Positions 34,652 through 47,068 are shown, counted from the first letter of the stretch. The stretch is 64,000 nt of DNA from Manduca sexta (GCF_014839805.1 NC_051120.1:7874001-7938000), one strand, 5' to 3'. The notes: generated by a model from the letters alone, not told the origin. Translations and numbers: made by a program.

Positions 34652-36764
34652 TTATGTAGAACAAAATCCTTTTTGTTAAATAAAATATTTTTCATATCTC
34701 AATTTTTTTTTTAAAGTCTTGTACCCTCATTCCCCTATCTACGTCATCACATCGTACTCAAAAACTCTCAATTTCGCTTGCGTTAAAACTCATTGTCGTG
34801 ACGCAATGGAAACGCAAATAAAGTCAGCTGCGGCCGCGTCGGGTGCAAGTTCTCATAATAACAATTGTTTTACTGCTCAACCCCTTTGGCCGTGCGCTAT
34901 TCTAATAAACACTATGAATGCAAATTTATCCCGCTTTGGGAATTCCCACAGTGTACATTCGCTTTATTTCCAGTTGAATTATTTTTAAATTCGGTTAAGT
35001 TCGGACATTCGCGAATTTATTTGGAAATCTCTTTGAAAGGTTTGTCTGTTGTTATGAATACGTAGGCTTTATTCGTAGTGTTTAAGGCATATATTGCATT
35101 AAAAGTGTTTTCGTAAATGGCCATGTCACCTGATTTATCGATGCTTTTAGCTTCTAGACTGTTTGACGCCTTGGAATTGGTCGGAGGTAGGTTACGGTAC
35201 TTCCATAAAAGTATTTTTAGTAATAGCATTGGCATCGGAGATTTACGATAAATATCCAATACAAAAAAAAAATAGCTTATCCATTAATCATATTTTGCCA
35301 AAGATTTTGAAGAACATTCAAATTGAGAATCAATTGCTAGTTTATATGGAAATCAAAATCATCAGTAATTTATGCCATTTTTGCATAACACATGGACTAT
35401 CCGTGGGAAACGCGAGCGACGAAACATAATATTAAATGTAAAATTTAATTACAATCATCACGCCTCTTGTCCAAAACGATATAAAAGCAACAGATTCAGG
35501 ACTATAATTCATGTACTTTTACTCTACCATTATTACAAACAATTTTAATGTGCATTTTACAATACAAGTAATTACTTCAGTGTGGTTCAAATGCCCGCCA
35601 TATTTTTACAAACGCGTTCCATATTCAAACTGCTATTAAAAGCAAACACCACAATGCACGGAGGTTGTAACACGATATATGAATACTCCTTGCGCTTCGT
35701 AATACAAACCGCAACTCAAAGACACAACAATATGCTTGATAGTTACTAGGAATAAAAAAATATGGTGTCTAAACCTCTTTAGAGACGTAATCTAAACTCT
35801 GTTATGAAAATATAAACAATAACACACATATTGAAGGCAATAATTAGCTTGATATTCGACATATACAACATTATTTTTAGGGTACAAATCCGAAATCTCT
35901 TTGTTGAGAATCAGTAGCATCCAATCCAATCCATTGCATAATTTTTCAATATATATTGTTATATTTTAACCCTAAAACATATTATAAGTAGAATTATTAA
36001 TATTATTTATAATGTCTCCCTCTTCTACGTATCCCATTTTTATTGTTATTAAAAATTATTAATACATTCAATGACTGTAATCAAATTGAAGTTCAGAATA
36101 ATGTTAGCAAGAGGTAGTAGTGTTTTTATACTAATAAAAAACTTAGAGAAACCCAATCAGCACTTTTCACTTAATACCGTCTGCCTGGAAGTGTCTACGA
36201 ACTTTTAGTTAGAAAGTAGACGAAAGTCTTTTAGCCTTTCAAAAGAAAACCAAACAAAGGTATTAGGTTTAAATTTTCGACAAAAGAGAACTGTTTTAGT
36301 TCAAAGGATAGTGAAATACAATGAGATATTATTTTCATTTTAATACTAACCGCAACAGATTTCATTTTAGTATTTTTGTTTATGGTTATTAAATACTTGT
36401 TTCATATGATAATATTCTTAAAAATCGGTATTTTGCATTGACCTCTTGTAAATCTTGTTTTGATTTTTTAAAAACATCGTCCAAGCATAGGAATATAATT
36501 TGTTTTTATAGTGAACTTTATTATTTTCTTCCACGATTATTTTTACATCTGCTTTTTCTCTTTCTCTTTATTTTAAAGGGATTTGTTTAAATAAAACATT
36601 TCATCTCTGTAATACAATCATAATTATTACAAAAACCTTCTCATTCTCTGTGTGGCTTCTCATACAAAATTGTACCAAGAAGTAAAACAATTTAGCTTTC
36701 TTCGAACAATGAACAACGGCTGATTGTTTGCAAACACCAAAGAATTATAGTGTTATGATTCCTT
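34652..36764. other. AT-rich spacer, nothing recognised
   Basis: About 2.1 kb with several 60-90 codon frames on both strands, none with a motif I recognise. The frames at 34719-34988 and 34865-35065 overlap in different phases, which argues against coding. Confidence 0.45.
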
Positions 36765-37071
36765 TTCTAGTCGAATTTCGGCCATAGAGGATCTCAACGG
36801 AGATGCGCACCTCGCAGGAGATATTATACTCGTAGTACACAAGTGTATGCGCAATACAACCTTCTGTTCCTTCATTCTCATAGTCTGGTGAAACGGCCCT
36901 TTGACATGACGGACGAGGCATGGTATCACACCGCCAACTTCCTGATTCCAAGCTGCGACTGAATAATATTTAAGATGGAAGAAGTCACAATTTTTTTTGC
37001 TCAACCCGGGATTTATACCCACATGGTAGCCGTACAAATATCGCGTACAAACAACTACGCCACCGTGATAG
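36765..37071 (-). repeat. SINE family D, degenerate
   Basis: Contains 'tagtcgaatttcggcca', 'aggagatattatactcg', 'caagtgtatgcgcaatac', 'tatcacaccgccaacttcct' and the head complement 'caactacgccaccgtgatag'. Several deletions. Confidence 0.7.
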
Positions 37072-37104
37072 TGGATAGATACATAGATTAAAAGAATTAT
37101 GAAC

Positions 37105-37342
37105 AACTAGCTTTTGCTCGCAGCTTTGCTTGCATGAAGGAGTTTTCCGGAATATTTCTTTTTCCGACTTACTAGCTATATTTCGTTATATTATGACCAA
37201 ATTACACAAAATCATTATAAATTGTAGCCTGTGTATTATTCTGATGTATAACCAATATTACTGTACACTTTCATCCAAATCCGCTTAGTAGTTTTCTCGT
37301 GAAAGAGGAATAAACACAAACTTCCGCATTTACATATAATAT
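37105..37342 (+). repeat. Family G copy
   Basis: 'ctagcttttgctcgcagctt' through 'aattgtagcctgtgtattat' and 'tttcatccaaatccgcttag' to 'cgtgaaagaggaataaacac' and 'atataatatagga'. It represents a G subtype with a 'tcatccaaatcc' 3' part. Confidence 0.7.
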
Positions 37343-37675
37343 AGGATACACCAGAAAAATACGCGATAACATCTCCACGCTCAATACTATCTGTAAATTG
37401 TATATATAAGTACAAAAGAGTTACCCAGAACAAAACAATGGACAGTAACAGTCGATTGTAAGCAATGAAGTTCCTTACATTTCGCGGCTGATCGCCTTGT
37501 TATTGCAAACTGTGTCAACATATCGATTCGATTCCATTCTTCCAAGAATTGAATTTGTTTTGTCTTGTAAAATATATATTATAATTGCTAAAGAGTTTAT
37601 AAAGGTTGTTTTATAATACAATAATGTTTTATTATCGATACATTGATAAATAACTTAAATTTAAAGTTTTAATAG
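37343..37675. other. Spacer, nothing recognised
   Basis: No family match. Confidence 0.5.
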
Positions 37676-37916
37676 CTTTGGCCGCGTATTTGTATTAGGA
37701 TAAGACTGCAGTGCTGAAGTCTCAGGTTTGATCCCCAGGTTGGGCAATTATATTGGGTTTTTCTACTCAGTATCAGCCCAGTCTAGAATGCCTGATATGG
37801 CGGTAGGCTCGCCCCTATCATATCATGGGACGGAATACATGTGGTGGAAAGTGGGTAGATCTGATGCTCAACCATCCCCTCTGGGGATAAAAGGTATGAG
37901 TATAATTATGTGTGTT
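37676..37916 (+). repeat. SINE family C, near full length
   Basis: Head 'tggccgcgtatttgtatt', B box 'aggtttgatccccagg', then 'attgggtttttctactcagt', 'cctgatatggcggtaggc', 'catgggacggaatacatg' and 'tcccctctggggataaaagg'. Confidence 0.8.
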
Positions 37917-38740
37917 AAAAGTTTTAAATTAATAACATAAAAAAATCACATATCCAACAATTTAGCTGCGTAAGTGTTAGGTTACATCGCTTTGTATAAC
38001 TATCAGCGGACATGGACTATTGGTATCAATCTCTTCCTTTGTTTATTAGATTCATTAAAATTAATACGGATTATTTTTATAAAACCGCCCCTGAATTTAG
38101 ACTTAGCGACTTCTAAAACATCTTCGACATTTAACCTTAACTTTTAATAAGATGTTATTATTTTTACAACATAATTGACATAAAAAAAATTTCCAGATTC
38201 TATAACCGATGATGTTTCAACCGCAACCCACGCAACAACTACTCCTGTAAACTCACGCAGATATTAAAGTCCAAAGAGAACTAAGCATTTTCTTATTAAA
38301 TTAAGGCTGACACGTGTCATGATCCTGGAGAGGAGAGAGGTAATTATTGAATTAAAATAAGAAAGTATATTGAGATAGAAAGAAAACTAAGGATAAAGAC
38401 AATTAAATCATTTTGGTCTAGCAACAGCATTGATAGTATGATGTACAAAAGGATAGGTGAGTGCTCTTAATATACTGTAATACAAACAGAAGCTGATGTC
38501 GTGCAACTTAGTATTACCGTCGCGTATTTCATGGCGACAATTGCAGCGCTGTATCACAGTGCTAGAATATAAGTTCCGGGTTGCATTGAAGTTTTAAAGG
38601 AGGAGGTACACGAACTATCCCCATCTTAGTAAAATCTTTCGGAAGATGATAAAAATAGCGTAATCAATTAACAAAGGTTAATACAAATAGAGATCAAATA
38701 AAAGGAATAAAATATCAAATAAATGTAGTGGGTGTGTGTT
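37917..38740. other. Spacer, nothing recognised
   Basis: No feature I can support. Confidence 0.5.
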
Positions 38741-38890
38741 TTTTTTGTATTTATACGAGTACGACAAAGTGATCCCACTGCTCCTGATGGTAAATGAAGT
38801 GGGGTCCAATAGAATGTCGACTGACGAGAGATGATTATTCCTCTACAATCGAGACAATTATGCCGCCCTGTTAGAACTAGAGTGTGATAA
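38741..38890 (-). repeat. Family B, 3' half
   Basis: The minus-strand sense end is present: 'ccatcaggagcagtgggatc' and 'cgtataaatac'. Also 'gtcgactgacgagagatgat' and 'acaattatgccg'. The 5' hairpin half is missing. Confidence 0.7.
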
Positions 38891-39067
38891 CGGTCTTTAA
38901 AAAAGAAGGGGAAATCGTTAAAATGATGGCTGATACGGAAGTATTGATGCAAGAAATATACTGCACTTTGCACTGCAAAAGAAATTTGACTGACAAAAGA
39001 ATAAAATGAGAGATGTGAAATCTACTAGTAAAAACTACTACAAGTCTAGCGTGTTGAACTACTAAAA

Positions 39068-39113
39068 TCTTCTTAGTAGTGGACGAGGCCCGTGACCAAC
39101 AGTGGGGCGCTAT
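39068..39113 (+). repeat. SINE family E, 3' end scrap
   Basis: 'cttagtagtggacgaggccc', then 'gtgaccaacagtggggcgct', matching the end of the E copies. Confidence 0.45.
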
Positions 39114-41487
39114 ACAAAATTGGTAAGGAAATTAATCATTTTGAACCCAATTGCATTCATTAAACCCCTACCCATGACCTCAATCCCTGTTCTTCACAAC
39201 TAGGTCCACAAGGATCCTCCTAGCTAAACAGTGGGATTAAATTGTGTAATTTGCAGACGGCGCATTAAAACCAGAGAGTTTATTCTCTTTAATTGTTGAA
39301 CTCCCCTCTGTACTTGGCTGTAAAGTTTAGTCAAAGCATTCTAGGGCTGCACTCAACTATCGATAAGTTAAATTATTCGAATAGTTTCAAAGTTGGATTG
39401 ATTAAACGATGTGGATATTTAGAAATTGTAAAGGTTAATTTATCTGAAATAGTAATTATAAATATTACTAAATCTTATATAAACAAGGTGAATAGACGAC
39501 CTAATAATGACTTGGAGATGTCGGATGCAAGTCCATAACTAACCTAACTGGAATCCTTTGGAAGAGAGCTTTATTCAGTAATAGACCTCAAGTGGCTTAA
39601 ATAATTATTCAGTAAGATTCCATAAAAGGGTACGCAGAGCCGCAATGAAGTCACCAACGTTGTGCCCAAATTACTTTTGTCCTGTCATGTGATAAGAGTT
39701 TAGATTCCATCACAAAATTCAATCTATTTACTAGTTTTGCAAATAAATACTTATCAAAATTTTAATTGCCTGATTTGGAAATCAAATCCAGTACTTTATT
39801 AGTTTCAGGGCTAAAATACTCTGATGGTAGATTCGGGTGCATATGAGAATGAAATAAAATAATAAACACTAAACCTTTTTGTGCCAACCCTGTACGGAGA
39901 AATAAAGTAAGATGCGTTTTCTTACAGCTTCCTTCTCAAGTTGATCTTTGCTTAAAATGTTTGCTTTCATTAATACAATAAAATTAAGCAAACTACGGTT
40001 AGTAATAAAATTTACGAAAGACGTGCCTTCAACATGGATATTCTTGGATTGTGGATTGATACTACATAGTTAAGTACTTCAAAGTTATCTCGTTTTTTAC
40101 TTTCCTTTGTCGTACTCGATAATGGGGTCATCGCAACACATTTTTACCGTATTATTCGCCTGTAGAAAGTCGGTACCCACTTGGTGGATCAAATCCTAAG
40201 TAGATTATGTTAGAAGCATGACATGATGATTATTTTAATGAATTACGAAGTAGTTGCCTATACTCGGAAAAAGTATACTTTATAGTAATAAAGTCCATGC
40301 TACTTTATTCTATATTTGGAAAATATGAACATAAACGACCAAAGAGAACCTATCGCAACTACGAAAAAAACTTAAAAAACGATTACAAACAGATCAAAAA
40401 GATATGAAAAAATACCGTTCGGTTTTAAAAATACTCTTGTAGTGCTCCGAAAATAACATTAATAAAAATGCTTTCCAACATCCATTTGCGATATTATGTC
40501 GGGACCGACCGCAATTTAGTCATTTCGATGCTCCACAATTATATTGGCTCGCTTCGATATTTAAATAATTCAGAGTTTTTATGTTATGGGCGCGAAAGGC
40601 CAAGTTATCGAAGTTTAGCATCCTTTTAAATAAACCCTTCTTGCAACACTGTGAATATCAATTCAATTTCCTTAGTAATTGTTTATGTAAGAAACACATA
40701 AATTAAAAAATGTTTTTTTAAAAATAGACAAAGATTATTGTATAATTAAACATTATTATTGGCTTTATTTTTGAATCAGTCTCATAAAATATGAAGTTAA
40801 AAATACTCATGCGTAAATTAGAATTAGAATCACATTGTATATTTTTTTACCTTCTGATGCTATGGACTGAATATTTTTTTTAATAATTTATTCATCATGA
40901 TTTATTTAGGTACTATTGTGTAAGTAAGTATAGCCGAACACTTGCATTAATATTGCGTTTAATGATACAAGCACATATAGTTTTACTTTACAATTTATAA
41001 AAGGCAGAGAAACGCGGTAGCGACCATTTTGGGTGTCCATGACAGACTGCAGTGATGTGACGCGTTTTCTGCTTAGGGATGTAACAAGTACGCTTAAAGC
41101 ATATTAGTTAATTTACAAACATTCCCAAAAAAAAATCGGAGTAATATAAAATAATAAATAACTATCTAAAAACTTTAATCACCAAGTGTTATATTACTTT
41201 GATAATTTTCCGCCAATTGATTCCAAAAATGAACAATTTTCAATTTATATCAATATCTCCGAATCGGTCAAATGTATACTGTTTCATGCGAATAAAGTTT
41301 TAAACATTGTGAATTATTCATAACAGAAAATATTATTGTAATGTTCGTATGTAAATTTGGTTTTTGTACGCAATGACCATATATTTTGCGACATATTGTC
41401 CAAACATTTCGAGCTTAATTCAAAACATAAAAACTTAACTTATTTTAACTTCAATATTTATTCATCTGCAATTCTTACTAAAAAAAA
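39114..41487. other. AT-rich spacer, nothing recognised
   Basis: About 2.4 kb without a repeat family or coding region that I can identify. Confidence 0.45.
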
Positions 41488-41678
41488 ATCTCCCGTGTTT
41501 TTCTTTTGAATTCGATAAACTCAAACTACTGAACAGATTTCGATGAAATTTGGTATGGAGATATTTTGAGACCCTGAAGGATATAGTCTACTCTTTGTCC
41601 CGGGAAAATATATAGCGAAACTTTTTATCCCGCAAAAACGTCTACGCGTACGAAGCCGCGATCAACAGCTAGTATTTT
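41488..41678 (-). repeat. Family G copy
   Basis: Minus strand from 'actagctgttgatcgcggct' and 'tcgtacgcgtagacg' through 'gggataaaaagtttcgctat' and 'tttcccgggacaaag' to 'aaatttcatcgaaatctgtt'. It lies just before the LTR-like region. Confidence 0.7.
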
Positions 41679-41689
41679 ATAAAGTAATA

Positions 41690-42040
41690 TATGTCGCCGC
41701 AGCACTGGTGAATTTCCGGAGCGATAGTGGCGCCATCTATTATTACATCGAGGAAGTATTAGAAAAGGAGGGAGGTCGACTGTTGCCAATATAAGGACCG
41801 GCCGAACGACGAGAGCTCAGTCTTGTACGAGTGTTGGTTGAGTCTGGTTGGAGTCTTGTACGACTCTAGTAGTAGTCTTCAGTAGTCTTGTTTGGACGCT
41901 CGAACCGAGCACATTGTGTATTCCGCTAGTGTTACTATGCAGTAAATTGTTATTGAAGTAAAGAAGTGTTTCAATAATTGAATAACTGTCTGGAAAATAA
42001 ATATACACTGGTGATACTTTACCGGTCATGTAAAAAAATA
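41690..42040 (+). mobile_element. Probable solo LTR
   Basis: 'gttgccaatataagg' gives a TATA-like box at 41789-41796. 'gctcagtcttg' gives a TCAGT initiator with its A at 41819, about 29 bases further on. AATAAA at 41996-42001 follows about 180 bases later. A promoter, initiator and poly-A signal in so short a non-coding unit is the layout of U3-R-U5. 'agtcttgtacgag/agtcttgtacgac' repeats lie in the R-like part. I could not fix TG...CA ends or a target duplication, and no internal retroelement genes adjoin. Confidence 0.45.
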
Positions 42041-42356
42041 ACCAAGTAAACAGTTTCACTCCGGCATATACAATGTCTGAATATTTATCCCAAAAAGAAT
42101 ATTTTATTTACAACTTATTCGCAGAAATAAAACACCGATAAGACGTTTTTATTAAATTATAATTGTTTCTTAACTTCATTACATCGTAACTGGACATTGA
42201 CGAAAAAAACAGGATTAAATTCATATAAGGTATAAACTTAAAAAATAATACTTACAATAAGGTACTAAAATGTACGTATGGTATGATTGTCTGTAAGATA
42301 TTGCCTTGAGTGATAAGACGGCCAATTGTACTCTGTTTATAATTGGATGCACTAAC

Positions 42357-42755
42357 CCCCTTATTCATAGAACTTTTTTATCTAAGGACGGAGTAAAGCT
42401 GTAATAACAAGTCTGTTTCTCAGTGCTGACGGCATGGCAGCCTTCGCAGTGCGTAGACATAGGGCCGTTGTAATTGACTAATATTGAGATACAACAATAC
42501 GTCAGGACCCTTATTCTGTATGATAGTGTAAACGCGTAACGCGGCCGTGTCATGTTATCTTCGAGAAATGTGCGTGGAATGGTATTCTGTAAGTCAAGTT
42601 TCTATAGTCCTAAACATGACGCGTTGTGTTACGAGCTTGTTACACACTGTTAAAATAACGTGCGGGATAGAGAATAAGGCCCCAGCACTGAGAAACAGAT
42701 TTGTTATCACAGCTTTACTCCGTCCTTTCATAAAAAAATGCCTGTGAATATGGGG
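42357..42755. mobile_element. MITE family J, copy 2, carrying a nested MITE
   Basis: CCCCTTATTCATAGAAC at the left and, inverted, CCCCATATTCACAGGC at the right. The arms 'gtttctcagtgctgacg' and 'cgtca|gcactgagaaac' are complementary once the 180-base insert at 42505 is removed. About 220 bases of J remain. Non-coding. Confidence 0.75.
42505..42682. mobile_element. MITE family I, copy 2 (178 bp), inside family J
   Basis: Termini GGACCCTTATTCTGTATG and inverted GGGCCTTATTCTCTATCC. CA lies on both sides (42503-42504 and 42683-42684), and the empty site is visible in the J palindrome. Nearly identical in length and sequence to the copy at 3916. Confidence 0.8.
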
Positions 42756-43580
42756 ATAGGTCTTTTTTCTTCTTGTATATGTGTTCAATAATGAATTAAA
42801 TAAGTTTTTTTTTTACACCTACAACAATGCCTAGCGCCAATCTCGTTTAAAAATTTAGGTTTTTCTTCTTTTAAAAATTAAACACAAAATTATTACCGGA
42901 AAAAGAACTCAAACAACCTCCGTTCTAGACTAAAGATCTAGATTCCCGTTAATTCCCAAACAATTCAATTCCAAACTTAAACACGTCGCACACACGTGTG
43001 GAGCCTTTTGAAGCATTCTCTATTTGTTAAAAATGATCAAAGGATTTCTAAAATGAGTTTCCGCCAGTACTTTGGATCCTCCTGTTTTTATTCTAGACGT
43101 TGTCCGAGCGAAATGTTCCCGGTTTAATTCTTTTTGAAAGTTTTTCATTATTTTCAGACGGAAAACTTAATTTTGAAGCATGTAATACAAGCTTCTGTTA
43201 CAACGGTCTTGTTTTTTTAATTGGAAGTTTGTTCCTTGGCATCTTCCGAATTTCTGGAATGAGTGGGCTTCAAATAGCGTGTAGTTTTGGGGTTTGTTGT
43301 TAAGAATATAATGCTAAAAATATAATTCCAATTTCCATTCAAATATATTTAACATCATAATATATAAATGTTATGTATCAGTGGCAAAAGGGTCCACATG
43401 ACCCCATTCTCGCCGGCTTCCTTTTGGTAATTTATATTCAATTATAATCATTCGAAAAATGTTGCAGACCGAATTTATGCATATTAGTACAAATACGTTG
43501 TTTTGGGTTCCCTTTTCGAAAATTTAACTCTTCACTACGGTTATGGTTAAAATTACTAATCGGTGATCAATATTATTGCA
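42756..43580. other. Spacer, nothing recognised
   Basis: A frame near 43100-43303 lacks recognisable motifs. Confidence 0.5.
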
Positions 43581-44457
43581 GGCTCATAAATCCCCGCCCT
43601 ATGGAATGGGGGCGTTTGGAGAATTCCACCACGGTATCCCCGGCCTGTCGTAAGAGGCGACTAATAGGGACCACGAAGGGAGACGTCGGCGGGCAGCAGC
43701 GGGCTGTCCGCTCTCGTGCATTTTTTGTGCATTTTTGCACATGTTTCGGTTGACCCCCGGGATGGACGGCAGTGTGTAGTTGGCCTCATGCTACCATAGA
43801 CGCCGAGGGCGTCCTTCGGTGCGCGGGGGCTTCTGAACCCCCCCCCCCCCATAGGAGACGGGCCGCAAGGCGGCACCGCGAGGGGGCGGCTGCGGACAAA
43901 GACTTAGACACTTCCGTCAGAGGAAGCCCGCAGCCGTCCCTAATGCGCCGAAGAGGGCCACTGCGGAGTTTTAGCTGGTAGGCCGTGCCTAGGTTAGTTG
44001 TACATAGGGTTAGCTACTGGGCCCGGCGGTCGCCCGTAGGTCGTCATCTAATCCGGGCGGCACAACGCCTAGTAATATGCGCTCGGTCTCCACACCGAAT
44101 GCACGCCCATGCACGGGGGGCCATTATGTCGCGGACCTAGGCACACTATAGGTGATGCCTACACCCCCATGGTTGCAAGTTCACATGGGGGGTCTGACAG
44201 GGACTCGTAGAACAGTTCGCCTCCCTTTCCTCTCCGCACATCCTATTACTTCCTCTTCCTTCCCCCTTCTTTCCCCCTTCTTTCCCCCCTATTACTCCTC
44301 TTCCTCTCTTCCTCCAGGGCCTCGCAGTCGTTAAGCTGGAGGGTTCGTAGTATCCCATTCGCTCGTCCCCCCGGTGTAGACTGTGGGGTCTGTATTTAAA
44401 AAAAAAAGCCTAATAATAAGGGACTTTCTCCGCGAAAAAAAAAAGGCTCATAAATCC
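43581..44457 (+). mobile_element. Family K element with perfect 13-bp target-site duplication
   Basis: The element is 43594-44444, between perfect copies of ggctcataaatcc (43581-43593 and 44445-44457). It starts CCGCCCTATGGAATGGGGGC, has 'ggcctgtcgtaagaggcgac', a C13 run at 43838-43850 and a CT-rich stretch at 44220-44320, and ends 'gggactttctccgcg' plus A10. It is much richer in G and C than its surroundings. The perfect duplication and clean tail mark a young retroposed copy. No reverse transcriptase is encoded, so it is non-autonomous or a 5'- and 3'-UTR remnant of a LINE. Confidence 0.85.
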
Positions 44458-44824
44458 AACATTTTCCATGGCAGATTAGTAGTCATCATGATGATGATGA
44501 TTCTTTAAAATAGGGTACTAGCAGTGGTCCTCTCCAACACCAATGAAATAATCCAATTGTTATGACCCGCCAAAAATTTCAAACCTTTACTTTAATTTTC
44601 TTAATTTAAGATCTCAAAATATTCAAAGCGGATATTAAATATTTACGGCGAAAAGATGGCCATAGGCGTGAACCGAAAAAACAGAATCACTTTAGTAGTG
44701 CCCTATCCCAGTACGCAAATAACATGGTATTTTACGATAGCGCGCGTACGCAACCCGAATGCTTAAACACACGCAGTTTTATATTTATTCGGATAACCTT
44801 TTTTTTTAAACGTGTACGGCGAAG
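44458..44824. other. Spacer with a short ATG-repeat
   Basis: 'catcatgatgatgatgatt' at about 44484-44501 could be a bare RTE tail. Nothing else recognised. Confidence 0.4.
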
Positions 44825-45025
44825 TACCCTCAATGCACTTTATTGTAAGTGGAGTGGGCTTCAATAGAATGTCGACTGACGAGAGATGATTACCCCTCGG
44901 CAGTCGACACAATTATGCCGGCTTGTTGGAATCGGAAATACACAGGTTGATCTTGGAACGCGACACACTTACGTGGGACACTGTAGCGAGTTTTAACACT
45001 TTGTGTACGGTGGTCGCAATCCGAT
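44825..45025 (-). repeat. Family B copy
   Basis: Has the complete 'gtcgactgacgagagatgat'...'cggcagtcgacacaattatg' core and 'ttttaacactttgtgtacgg'. The 5' hairpin is cut at 'gcaatccgatatag'. Confidence 0.8.
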
Positions 45026-45264
45026 ATAGTAATTATATTAGTATTAAGTTTTAATAGTTGTTTAGAAATAATAATAATTTTTCTTATGCTTTGTTTTGAC
45101 GTATCATAAGTGCAACTTTGTTCGCCTACGTGATAAATAAAGTATTTTATTTTTATTTATTTTATAAAATATTATACCACCGGATAAAGGACAGGACCCA
45201 CGTAAGCTGTGTCAAGTCTCATTTAATAAAGGGTGGACCACAAGCCGTTTACCGGGTAAAATTC

Positions 45265-45370
45265 CAGACTCCTAGCAAGTCATTAGACCCAATATCACTT
45301 TACCCAACAAGGAGGTCGATAAGGTGGCTTATAGTATTCACAAATAAAATCGCTCGATCATGGTGACGTA
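45265..45370 (-). repeat. Degenerate SINE family C head
   Basis: 'ccaatatcactttacccaac', then 'aaggaggtcgataaggtggc' and 'tcatggtgacgtag'. Order agrees with family C but decay is heavy. Confidence 0.35.
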
Positions 45371-45512
45371 GACATAAAACAACGCATTCAACCGAAATAC
45401 TTGTTTTGATTAGATAATAACCGTTTCTAGATAGTCGACGCTTCATCTGGATCCCACTTCTCTTATCAACAAGTTTAGTGGGTTAATTTTGTCGTACAGA
45501 AAAACAACAATA

Positions 45513-45600
45513 GTGACTGGATTCTGCCATCTGGGTTTTTCCATTTAAAAAAACTCAGTCACAGCTCGCAGTCAGGAAGTTGATGGTGTGTAATCTACCA
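45513..45600 (+). repeat. SINE family D fragment
   Basis: 'agtgactgg', then 'tgggtttttccatttaaaa', 'actcagtcacagctcgcagt' and 'caggaagttgatggtgtg', the segment after the tRNA-like head. Confidence 0.6.
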
Positions 45601-45796
45601 GAAGGCCATAATGTATAAGGTACAGTGCAAACACGGGCAACCATCTCAATAGCCTGATAGTGAATTGTTTACTGCAGCGGTCGAGAGCGCTCTGCGCGAC
45701 ATTACGTCAATACTGACTACTCCAAAGACCTCTTGCTCAAGCTTGAGATCTATTTTACCGTAGAGAAGCTAAGTACGTTCTAGTAATGTATATTGT

Positions 45797-46301
45797 ACTA
45801 GCTTCCGCCCGCAGCTTCGCCCGCGTGGATTTCGGGTTTCAAAAATGGAGAAGGTGCTCAATTTGTCGGGATGTTTTTTTAATTTATGGTGGTATGCAGG
45901 TGGTCCGATTGTCCGGTCAGGGTCTGATGATGGGATCCTGGTGAAATCGAAGGAACTTTTAACCATTAAGGTTGCACACGAAATGACGGAAGCTTAAAAA
46001 ATGGAATAACTTCTCCCGTTTTCCTAACATTTTCCATCACTGCTATGCTCCTATTAATTGTAGCGTGATGAAAAGTATACTATAACCAGCTCAGGAGTAT
46101 GAAAAATAAGTAATTGTACCAAGTTAAGTTAAAATCCGTCGAGTAGTTTTTGTTTCTATAACGGTTATACAGACAGACACAAAAATTTTACTAATTGTAT
46201 TTTTGGCATCAGTATCGATCCCTAATCACCCCCAGCTATTTTGGAAATATATTTCATGTACAGAATTGACCTCTCTACAGATTTATTATAAGTATAGATA
46301 T
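45797..46301 (+). repeat. Long family G copy
   Basis: Runs from 'actagcttccgcccgcagct' through 'aaccattaaggttgcacacg', 'aataacttctcccgttttcc', 'aaaatccgtcgagtagtttt', 'ggttatacagacagac' and 'agtatcgatccctaatcacc' to 'ttattataagtatagata'. Shares both ends and most of its body with the copy at 58206. The segment 45847-45958 is unlike that copy. Confidence 0.8.
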
Positions 46302-46589
46302 GCAAAAGTAGCTCAAAAATTGTCCATAACGAAAACATGCATTTTAAAGTAAAACAAAAGAAATAATATCGTGAAGCCAACCAAATAACTAATGATATAT
46401 TAAATTTTGTGACTGTTCAATTTAGTCGGGTCCGCGATATCACTTTTGTTGAGTTTCAGAACGCGACATTACATTATTATATTCTGTGCTCCAACGCACA
46501 CTGCTTTGATGTTAGGAACACACCTACATTGCTTAGACAACAGTGAACTTTATACAATAGCAATAAAGCTCAAATTGACTCTGCGTATT

Positions 46590-46788
46590 AGTTAGAAAAC
46601 GTTTGTATGGGAAATAGAAAAATGCTGTTTTGAGGATTTTCCCGGCAATTATTCGATTTTTTCTCACCTTTTAAACCTTCCCTAGACCTCCACGAATAAT
46701 TCAAGACCAAGATAAGATAAATCCGTTCAGCCGTTCTCGAGTTTTAGCGAGACTAACGAACAGCAATTCATTTTTATATATATAGATT
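46590..46788 (+). repeat. Dispersed repeat related to family G
   Basis: 'cgtttgtatgggaaatagaa', 'aaaccttccctagacctcca', 'aaatccgttcagccgttctc' and 'gagttttagcgagactaacg', ending 'atttttatatatatag'. The 'gttcagccgttctcgag' motif pairs with the complement of 16.8 kb's 'gagaacggctcgat'. Confidence 0.6.
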
Positions 46789-47068
46789 TTTTTTATATAT
46801 TGTTATATGTCAATCAAAACTCATCTAACCATAAATATCATAGATAAAATAACACAAAAAACAGAAATTAACAGAGATCTCATTGGAAAACTAATCCATA
46901 ACTTTTATTCTCAAAAAGACTTTGCTTGCGACTTCACCAGTCTGCAGAGCCCTTTCTGGTTCAAAAGTCCAGCTATTCGTAGCGCTATTTTTACGATGGT
47001 GACGCCATATTTTTAAAATATCACATAAAAAATCCAAATATTTACTCCAAGAGCAAATTAGCTTGATA

